11,701 nt of DNA, from NCBI GenBank assembly GCA_905202115.1, contig CAJKQZ010000066.1, positions 1-11,701 of the forward strand. Direction: 5' to 3'. The position numbers and the translations under genes were made by a program. Numbering within the stretch: the first letter of the stretch is position 1; each line of letters begins with the position of its first letter. The notes under the pieces are model-generated. The model had not been told where the DNA came from. It saw only the letters and a list, made by a program, of their open reading frames with translations, and searched no databases. This stretch comes from an uncultured Prevotellaceae bacterium. GTDB taxonomy: Bacteria; Bacteroidota; Bacteroidia; Bacteroidales; Bacteroidaceae. This document shows positions 6,034 through 11,701 of the stretch, piece after piece.

Positions 6034-6750
6034 ATGCAAGTAGTCTACGAAGACAACCATATAATAATAGTCAGCAAAGAGGCCGGCGAGATTGTGCAGG
6101 GCGACAGCACGGGCGACCGTACGCTTGCCGACGACGTGAAAGCGTACATTAAGGAGCGCTACGCCAAACCAGGGGCCGTATTTCTCGGCACGGTGCACCG
6201 TCTTGACCGCCCTGCGCAGGGACTTGTCATTTTCGCCCGCACGAGCAAGGCCCTTTCGCGCCTCAACGAAATGCTGCGCCGCGGCGGAATGATTCAGAAA
6301 ACCTACTGGGCCGTGACCGCCGGACGGCCTGTGTGCGACGCGGGGAGGCTCGAGCAGTTTCTTGTGCGCAATCCCAAGAACAACAAGACGTATGTTTCGC
6401 ACGAGGGGGCGAAGGACGCCAAACGAGCCGTGCTCGACTATCGCCTTATTGCCCGTTCCGACCGGTACAACCTTCTGGAAATCGACCTGCTCACAGGGCG
6501 TCATCATCAGATACGCTGCCAGCTCGCGGCTATGGGCTGCCCCATAAAGGGCGACCTTAAATACGGCGCTCCGCGCAGCAATCCCGACGGAAGCATCAGT
6601 TTGCTGGCAAGGCGCGTCAGGTTCGAGCACCCCGTGTCGCACGTTCCTGTCGACGTTACCGCCCCGCTGCCGGAAGACAAGCTGTGGAAACTGCTGTCGC
6701 TTTGCGTTAAGGATGATTCCGCGCCTGCCGGCGATTCCGTTTCCGGTTGA
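6034..6750 (+). CDS. RluA-family RNA pseudouridine synthase
   Basis: A 238-residue cytoplasmic enzyme that isomerises uridine to pseudouridine in RNA (rRNA or tRNA; target unknown). It opens MQVVYEDNHIIIVSKEAGEI, the usual RluA-family start, and has the catalytic motif HRLDR with Asp58. PAQG follows where many relatives have a TSG or VSG ending. Tyr91 in QKTYWAV and the RxHQIR-type motif GRHHQIR (155-161) are also present, followed by IKGDLKYG. There is no S4 RNA-binding domain, as in the short RluA subgroup. The start is uncertain: an in-frame GTG at 6010 would add 8 residues, but it abuts the U-tract of the fabG terminator, so the ATG at 6034 is preferred. A terminator follows at 6787. Confidence 0.9.
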   Translation: MQVVYEDNHIIIVSKEAGEIVQGDSTGDRTLADDVKAYIKERYAKPGAVFLGTVHRLDRPAQGLVIFARTSKALSRLNEMLRRGGMIQKTYWAVTAGRPVCDAGRLEQFLVRNPKNNKTYVSHEGAKDAKRAVLDYRLIARSDRYNLLEIDLLTGRHHQIRCQLAAMGCPIKGDLKYGAPRSNPDGSISLLARRVRFEHPVSHVPVDVTAPLPEDKLWKLLSLCVKDDSAPAGDSVSG

Positions 6751-6786
6751 GGCGGACGATGTTTTAGGGTGGTAAAGAGGTTTTGG

Positions 6787-6827
6787 CGTCTTTAAGTTTA
6801 TGGATTATTTTAAAGACGTTTCTTTTT
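6787..6827 (+). terminator. Rho-independent terminator after the pseudouridine synthase
   Basis: CGTCTTTAA (6787-6795) pairs with TTAAAGACG (6810-6818) across a 14-base loop and is followed by a T-rich tail (TTTCTTTTT). It lies 36 bases after the stop codon. The stem is weaker than the one after fabG. Confidence 0.65.
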
Positions 6828-6844
6828 CCGTACGTATATTTTCA

Positions 6845-6919
6845 CATGTCTGAGATATTTCAAAATATCTCAGACATATTTTAAATTATCTCAGAGATAA
6901 TTTTTTCTACAAGCGGGAA
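6845..6919 (+). repeat. 75-base palindromic intergenic element, copy 3
   Basis: Units start at 6845, 6866 and 6887, again with a 21-base period. The cores are CATGTCTGAGATA, TATCTCAGACATA and TATCTCAGAGATA, and the tail is ACAAGCGGGAA. It lies about 75 bases upstream of the -33 box of the giant secreted protein's promoter and just after the preceding gene's terminator. Confidence 0.92.
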
Positions 6920-6994
6920 GAAAATCTCTTTCCCTAATTTTTTTAATTTCCGGAGTTGATTTTTTTCAAATTTGTGTGAATTTTGTGTGTCGTT

Positions 6995-7026
6995 TTTGTG
7001 TAAAATTTGTTTTATTATTATATTTG
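6995..7026 (+). promoter_or_regulatory. near-consensus Bacteroidota promoter
   Basis: TTTG at 6995-6998 and TATATTTG at 7019-7026 are 20 bases apart, matching the Bacteroidota -33/-7 arrangement (TTTG, about 19-21 bases, TAnnTTTG). The predicted start is near 7033, giving a leader of about 95 bases before the ATG at 7128. Strong expression of the downstream gene is expected from this fit. Confidence 0.75.
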
Positions 7027-7127
7027 CCACATGAAAAACGGTTCTGTTTGTGCAATGAAGTGTTGACAGATAGATTCCTTAATAATATCATTAAAAACAA
7101 CCTAACCTAATTAAAACTTAATTATTT

Positions 7128-10100
7128 ATGAAGAAATTAGCCACGTTAATGACAATGCTGGCGGCATTTTTGCTTTTGTGCACATCGGCCGCAGCACAGA
7201 CATCGGCTTGGGAGCGGGGAGGAAGGATTCCTCTTTCCGGTCTGACTTCCGGCCAAAAGGTTATTATCGAGAGTGCTTCGAATTCCAATGCACTCGGTTA
7301 TTATCTTGCTTACCCCGCGAGTAAGGCTCACAGCATTTCGGGTGTCAATACCCCTTCGGCTGCTACCGTATGGACGGTGGAAGATGCGGGAGAAAGCACT
7401 ATGATAGAAGGAGCGAAGCAATGGACGCTCAGAAACGAAGAAACCGGCGGGTATCTGCAGGCTTATTATGATGGCGCGCAAGACGATACTTTCTGGGACA
7501 TGACCCAAAGTGCGGATAACTCAACGAAATTCTGTTTCTTCGAGACGACCGATCCCGATTGGGGAGTGAGCGAGAACACTTCTTATCAGGACGGTGCTTT
7601 TGACGGGTCTTCGATTGTGATAAAAGTTCCGTTCTTATACGAAGGAACGGTATATACCAGCTATAGCCTTTGCAGTTATTGGGGCAAGGATTATTATATG
7701 TGGCCTTATACTGACACCAACGCATGGAACTTCTACGAGGCCGTTGAAAAGAACGACGGTCTGTCGTTGCTCAGCCAGCTTATAGGCACTTACGGTGATA
7801 ATATAGACTCCTACTACATGGTGGGCACCGATCCCGGTTATATCAACAGCCAGAAAGCATACGACGACTTCTATTTGGCATATCAGGAGGCTTTGGATGC
7901 TATCGAAGGCGGCGTTGCAACCGATGAGGAATGCAATGACATAATGACGAGACTGCGTGCTGCGAAAGCCGCTATCGACGATCCCGAAATAGTGAATCCC
8001 ATGAAAGAAGGGTATTACTATTTCGTAACGGCAAACACAAACTTTTCGCAGGACAAGGCGTTTACCGCAATTCTCGGCAATGACGTTCTGCAGTGGAATA
8101 CCCTCGCAGAAGAAAATCTGGCATACATATGGAGAGTCAAGAAAGTTGACGGCGGCTGGTCGGCACAGAATGTAGCCACCGGTCTCTATATCGACAAGGG
8201 CGTTGCTACAGGAGCGAGCCAGGATGTTAAGGTTTCCACAACGTTCCAGACACCTACCGTGTTCGATTTTGCTAACTGCGCAGGTATATTCTTCATTTCC
8301 GACACCACCGACTATCATGCCGACAAGTCCGGTTATCCTTTCCACCAGGCAGGACACGGCGGCGGTTCGGGCGTCAGCGGCAAAGTGGTGCTTTATAAAG
8401 GCAGTGCCGGCGACGGCTCTTCGTGGTATGTGAAAGCTGTTCCCGAAGAAATCGTGGCACAAATCGAGTCAAGCGAAGGCAATACACGCCTGAGCAGCGC
8501 TCTCGAGTCGGCAGGAACACTCCATTCCGCCGTGCTCAAGAACATAGGTAATACGTCGGTGGGAGAATGGCCCGCTGAAGTGGCCGACGAACTCAGCAAG
8601 GCAATCGAAGAAGGAAATGCGGCTCTCGCTTCCGGCTCGAATGCAGAAAAGATTGAGGCTGCAGAAAAACTCGTTGCAGCGATTGAAAGCGCACGCGCAA
8701 GCCGCGTGGCTGTTGAAACCGGCTCTTATTACGCTCTCGTAAGCGCACTGCCCGGATATATGGAACAGCAGGGCGTTGAAAAGGCAATCTATTCGGCTGC
8801 CGACAGATTCCGCTGGTACAATCTCGACCTTACAAAGCCTTCGTTCATATTCGAGGGAACGGCCAACGAAGACGGAACGGTTTACTTCAAGAACATTTCT
8901 TCCGGACGCTATGCCGGCAAGGCTGGTGATGCTAACAATTCATCAACCGTTAGCTCTTCCACAACTCCTGTGGCTATAAAAGTAGAGGCATTTAGCGACG
9001 AGTCGAATGTTGTCAAGATTATTCCTACCGAAACCAACCGCATGTATCATACTGCAGGACACGGCGGCGGTGCAGGCGTTAAGGGAACTGTCGTTAACTG
9101 GGACGACGGAATAACTTCCGGCTCCGCATGGTATGTACGCAAGGTTGATCCGAGCGTTGTAATGTCTATCAATCTCGAAAAGGTTCTTAACGAAGCCGAA
9201 GCCAAGAGCGAGGCAATCTATGCTTACGAGCCCGACCGCACACAGCCGGCAGCTACGAACGTAGACCAGCTTTACAGCAACAACAAGGAGACTTACGAAG
9301 GAACTTACGACGCTCTTATCGACGGCGATACCGATGATCTTCGCGACGCAAGCGGCAACCTGCCTATTTTCCACTCTACATGGAGCGGCGTTGACCTCGT
9401 TGACGAGTATCACTACCTCCGCATTTACAAAGAAAGCGGTCTGCCCGAGAAATTTGTGGTGGCTCTGAATCACCGCACCGGTAACGGCAACCGTATCCGC
9501 CCGCGCGTAATCAACATCTCTGTTGCAAACGATCCCGAAGGCGAGTGGACCGACCTTACGACTATCTCGCACAATGTAGACGTTCGCGAACCGAACAACT
9601 CTTACATCTCGCCCGAGATCAACGCAGGCGCTTCTTACAAATATCTTAAGATGACGGTTCTCGAAACCACCGGTTACAATCCCGACGAGGATATGACGGG
9701 CGCCGAAGTCGATAATTATGGACACCCCTGGTTCGCTCTTACCGAGTTCAATGTATATCCGTCGCTCGGTCTCAGCCCTGCGGCACAGGTTAACGACCCT
9801 GCAGTGAAAGCCCAGGCCGACGTGCTCAACACGGCAATAGCCAAAGCTAAGGCTGTGAAGGAAAGCGGTAACATTACCCAGCAGGATATCGACGATCTCC
9901 AGGCTGCTATCGATGCGTTCAACGTTGTCTGGAAAGACACTACGCTTTATGTCGACAAGGTTGCCGAGGTGAATATCTTCAAGGAGAACTTGTTGGAAGG
10001 CACAGAGATTGGCCAGCTTTCGGGCGAGGCTATCCAGGAATTCGAGACTGCTATAGAAGAGCCCGCAAGCATTTCGCCTGTTTACAAACTGAACAACGAA

Positions 10101-11318
10101 GAGATGAAGGCTGCCATTGCCAAGCTCGACGCCGCTCTTGAAAAGGCTAAGGCCGCTATGGTAATGCCCGACAGCAAGACATGGTACTTCATAGAGAGCG
10201 CACAGGCTCCCGAGGAAGGCTCTACGGCAGGCTGGTTCGTAATGCAGTACGGTATAACCGAAACAAATGCCATGTATAACAACATGATAGATGATCCTAT
10301 CGAACATATCAACAACGTATGGGTGTTCGAGAACGACGGAAACGGCAAGTTCTATATCCGTAACGTCGGCAGCGGTCTCTATCAGAAGACTTCCGACTCC
10401 AAAGCCGGCGGAACTATCGTAAACGCGGCTCCTCAGGGTGCTCTTCCCGAGGGAGAATCGTTCAGCCTTATTCCTCTCGGCAACGAGCAGTTCGCATTCA
10501 AGTCGAACAACAGCAATCACTATCTGTACTCCAACACTACGGCCGGAGGAAACATTACATGGCAGAAACCTTCTGTTACCGACCTCACCGATACAAGATT
10601 CGCATTCTCGATTACCGGAGTAGAATCCTTTACAGACGCTATGCGTCGTCCGATGAGTGCAATGCGCCTCGGCTCGTTCACCGTAATGATGACTCCTGCC
10701 GCTCTTGCAGAGGCTCCTATGGATGAAAACGGGAATGCCCTCGAGGTTTATGAGATTACAGGCAAGACAGTCAATGAATCGGGCGCTGTAACGGCAATCA
10801 AGCTTTCGCAGGTAACCGACAGCAATCCTGTAATGGAGGGCGGCAAGCCTTACATTCTCTATGCTCCCGGAAATTATGCGGAAGGCGAGTCGACAGCAGC
10901 TTTCGACCTTACGTTCGATGTTAACGGCGACGTCGCTCAAATGGCCGACGATTCTATAAACGGTCTTGTAGGTCTTGCTACCGCACGCACGTTTGCTAAT
11001 TCCGCACTCGCAACGTTCAGCGGCGACTCTATTGCTCCCGTAAGCAGCAGCACTACGTTCGCAGTACAGCGCGGCTTCATCAATCCGTCGGCTATCACCG
11101 AGGTTGAAGGCGCAGCCAACGAACTTACCGTTTACGTTAAGGGCGCAGGCATAATCAATAACATCAGCAATGTAGTTATACGCGACAACCGTGAGAAAGT
11201 AAACGTTTACACGATCGACGGCGTTCTTGTCAAGAGGAATGTTGCCCGTGGAACGGCTACCAACGGTCTGGCTAAGGGTATCTACATCGTAGGAAAAGAC
11301 AAGGTGCTTGTGAAATAA
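7128..11318 (+). CDS. giant modular secreted surface protein with T9SS-type C-terminus
   Basis: A 1396-residue protein of unknown specific function. A signal peptide (1-24, ending SAAAQ) is followed by modules I infer by eye. Ricin-type beta-trefoil-like domains lie near 25-205, 291-440, 529-673 and 1015-1163. Helical, alanine-rich FIVAR-like segments lie near 210-285, 441-528 and 885-1012. A discoidin (F5/8 type C)-like carbohydrate-binding domain covers about 700-878. A beta-rich segment spans about 1165-1350. The last 46 residues (VNVYTIDGVLVKR, then GLAKGIYIV) resemble the type A sorting domain that directs cargo through the type IX secretion system. No catalytic domain is apparent, so binding of glycans or surface adhesion is the likely role. 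Two trefoil-like modules share a 30-residue GHGGG segment. It is transcribed alone, from its own promoter to its own strong terminator. Confidence 0.88.
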   Translation: MKKLATLMTMLAAFLLLCTSAAAQTSAWERGGRIPLSGLTSGQKVIIESASNSNALGYYLAYPASKAHSISGVNTPSAATVWTVEDAGESTMIEGAKQWTLRNEETGGYLQAYYDGAQDDTFWDMTQSADNSTKFCFFETTDPDWGVSENTSYQDGAFDGSSIVIKVPFLYEGTVYTSYSLCSYWGKDYYMWPYTDTNAWNFYEAVEKNDGLSLLSQLIGTYGDNIDSYYMVGTDPGYINSQKAYDDFYLAYQEALDAIEGGVATDEECNDIMTRLRAAKAAIDDPEIVNPMKEGYYYFVTANTNFSQDKAFTAILGNDVLQWNTLAEENLAYIWRVKKVDGGWSAQNVATGLYIDKGVATGASQDVKVSTTFQTPTVFDFANCAGIFFISDTTDYHADKSGYPFHQAGHGGGSGVSGKVVLYKGSAGDGSSWYVKAVPEEIVAQIESSEGNTRLSSALESAGTLHSAVLKNIGNTSVGEWPAEVADELSKAIEEGNAALASGSNAEKIEAAEKLVAAIESARASRVAVETGSYYALVSALPGYMEQQGVEKAIYSAADRFRWYNLDLTKPSFIFEGTANEDGTVYFKNISSGRYAGKAGDANNSSTVSSSTTPVAIKVEAFSDESNVVKIIPTETNRMYHTAGHGGGAGVKGTVVNWDDGITSGSAWYVRKVDPSVVMSINLEKVLNEAEAKSEAIYAYEPDRTQPAATNVDQLYSNNKETYEGTYDALIDGDTDDLRDASGNLPIFHSTWSGVDLVDEYHYLRIYKESGLPEKFVVALNHRTGNGNRIRPRVINISVANDPEGEWTDLTTISHNVDVREPNNSYISPEINAGASYKYLKMTVLETTGYNPDEDMTGAEVDNYGHPWFALTEFNVYPSLGLSPAAQVNDPAVKAQADVLNTAIAKAKAVKESGNITQQDIDDLQAAIDAFNVVWKDTTLYVDKVAEVNIFKENLLEGTEIGQLSGEAIQEFETAIEEPASISPVYKLNNEEMKAAIAKLDAALEKAKAAMVMPDSKTWYFIESAQAPEEGSTAGWFVMQYGITETNAMYNNMIDDPIEHINNVWVFENDGNGKFYIRNVGSGLYQKTSDSKAGGTIVNAAPQGALPEGESFSLIPLGNEQFAFKSNNSNHYLYSNTTAGGNITWQKPSVTDLTDTRFAFSITGVESFTDAMRRPMSAMRLGSFTVMMTPAALAEAPMDENGNALEVYEITGKTVNESGAVTAIKLSQVTDSNPVMEGGKPYILYAPGNYAEGESTAAFDLTFDVNGDVAQMADDSINGLVGLATARTFANSALATFSGDSIAPVSSSTTFAVQRGFINPSAITEVEGAANELTVYVKGAGIINNISNVVIRDNREKVNVYTIDGVLVKRNVARGTATNGLAKGIYIVGKDKVLVK
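8343..8432 (+). repeat. GHGGG module, copy A (protein-level repeat)
   Basis: Residues 406-435 of the giant protein form a 30-residue segment, HxAGHGGGxGVxGxVV then GSxWYV. It matches residues 641-670 at 17 of 30 positions with no gap. An 18-base DNA stretch around GHGGG is identical in both copies, which points to internal duplication or strong constraint. It closes the second trefoil-like module. Confidence 0.8.
9048..9137 (+). repeat. GHGGG module, copy B (protein-level repeat)
   Basis: Residues 641-670 form the partner of the segment at 8343-8432, exactly 235 residues downstream. It has the same order of His, the GHGGG turn, paired valines and a closing WYV. It closes the third trefoil-like module, whereas the first and fourth lack this segment. 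Confidence 0.8.
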
Positions 11319-11347
11319 CAGGTTTCACAGCCAACTGAACAATAGTG

Positions 11348-11389
11348 ACTCCCCGCAGCGCGCAGACGCTGCGGGGAGTTTCGTTTTTT
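11348..11389 (+). terminator. strong Rho-independent terminator after the giant gene
   Basis: ACTCCCCGCAGCG (11348-11360) pairs perfectly with CGCTGCGGGGAGT (11367-11379) around a 6-base loop, giving a 13-base-pair G+C-rich stem. TTCG and six T residues follow. It starts 30 bases after the stop codon. Confidence 0.93.
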
Positions 11390-11405
11390 ATTGCCGATTT
11401 TGCGG

Positions 11406-11456
11406 TGCAGGAAGCGGGACTTGGTCTTTCAGCCCTGCGCTTTCGGGATTCCTGCA
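11406..11456. repeat. inverted repeat TGCAGGAA / TTCCTGCA
   Basis: Perfect 8-base arms at 11406-11413 and 11449-11456 enclose 35 bases that include GCGGGA and TCGGGA. It could fold as a long hairpin. No U-tract follows, so it is not an ordinary terminator. The function is unknown. Confidence 0.4.
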
Positions 11457-11504
11457 GCGCCGTATGCCGCATTTTCCGGCTGTAGCGCCTTGTCTTAACT
11501 GCCA

Positions 11505-11526
11505 CCTACGCAAAGCCATGCGTAGG
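11505..11526. repeat. short hairpin CCTACGCA / TGCGTAGG
   Basis: A perfect 8-base-pair stem with loop AAGCCA. About 25 bases further on, CCTATGCAAGCATGG (11552-11566) is a related inverted sequence. Together they suggest a repeat family or decayed mobile DNA. There is no U-tract. Confidence 0.45.
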
Positions 11527-11620
11527 AGGAAAAACACTGCCGGCCGCCACAAGCCTATGCAAGCATGGTAAATTTATTCCGTAGCCTACTTTCAAAAAAA
11601 ATTTTTACACGATAAAAAAC

Positions 11621-11695
11621 CTCCCGCAGATAATTGAAAATACATAGGAGATAATTCAAAATATGTCTGAGATATTTTAAATTATCTCAGACATA
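11621..11695 (-). repeat. 75-base palindromic intergenic element, copy 4 (inverted)
   Basis: Read on the minus strand from 11695, units start at 11695, 11674 and 11653 with cores TATGTCTGAGATA, TATCTCAGACATA and a diverged TATCTCCTATGTA. The fourth segment is TATCTGCGGGAG. Although the last third differs from the other copies, the total length (75), the 21-base period and the GCGGGAG end are all kept. It lies inverted relative to the other three copies and reaches almost to the window end. Confidence 0.88.
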
Positions 11696-11701
11696 TTTTT
11701 T

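Larger units (their letters stand above)
6751..7127. other. intergenic region upstream of the giant secreted protein
   Basis: This 377-base gap holds the terminator of the pseudouridine synthase gene (6787-6827), repeat copy 3 (6845-6919), three TTTGTGT repeats (6971-7002) and the promoter of the next gene (6995-7026). The leader from about 7033 to 7127 is A/T-rich and has no strong Shine-Dalgarno sequence, as is common in Bacteroidota. Confidence 0.7.
11390..11620. other. non-coding stretch with two inverted repeats
   Basis: No gene is supported between the terminator and repeat copy 4. Frames on both strands are short or broken. The stretch is G+C-rich to about 11560 and then A+T-rich. It contains the inverted repeats listed at 11406-11456 and 11505-11526. 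Confidence 0.6.

Noticed and set aside
8943..10940. 665-codon open frame on the minus strand inside the giant gene
   Set aside because: It is long only because the giant gene's codon bias leaves the antisense frame open. The plus-strand frame has the signal peptide, repeated modules and C-terminal sorting motif.

Overview
The window looks like chromosomal DNA from a member of the order Bacteroidales (phylum Bacteroidota). Three things point there. Several genes carry the Bacteroidota-type -7 promoter box TAnnTTTG (TATATTTG at 7019-7026, 3442-3449 and, on the minus strand, 3156-3149). The largest protein ends in a sequence resembling the C-terminal sorting domain of the type IX secretion system. 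The RluA-family and FabG proteins also have a Bacteroidales flavour. A Prevotella-like or Muribaculaceae-like host is plausible, but the genus cannot be fixed from sequence reading alone.

Layout. Positions 1-775 are mostly non-coding, T/G-rich, and hold repeat copy 1 and a doubtful 59-codon frame. On the minus strand, reading leftwards from 3118, lie a secreted family 5 glycoside hydrolase (3118-1997), a small gene broken by two in-frame stops (1948-1628) and an exported protein of unknown function (1570-776). On the plus strand follow a TetR-type regulator (3510-4103), a Bro-N/DinD-like protein (4171-5022), FabG (5181-5927), a strong hairpin terminator and an RluA-type pseudouridine synthase (about 6034-6750) with its own terminator. 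After repeat copy 3 and a near-consensus promoter comes a 1396-residue modular secreted protein (7128-11318), which ends at a very strong terminator. The last 380 bases hold inverted repeats and repeat copy 4, at the window edge.

The genes do not form one pathway. The regulator, FabG and the pseudouridine synthase look like conserved housekeeping or lipid-metabolism genes with a phage-type Bro-N gene lodged among them. The glycosidase and the giant surface protein fit life on polysaccharides or at a host surface.

The most striking unexplained structure is a 75-base intergenic element present four times (296-370, 3225-3299, 6845-6919, and inverted at 11695-11621). Every copy is exactly 75 bases. 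Each contains three 21-base units, and each unit is a 13-base near-palindrome TATSTCWGASATA plus 8 A/T-rich bases. A 12-base tail ending in GCGGGA(G/A) closes the element. The 21-base period equals two DNA helical turns, which suggests phased protein-binding sites or a REP-like mobile palindrome family.
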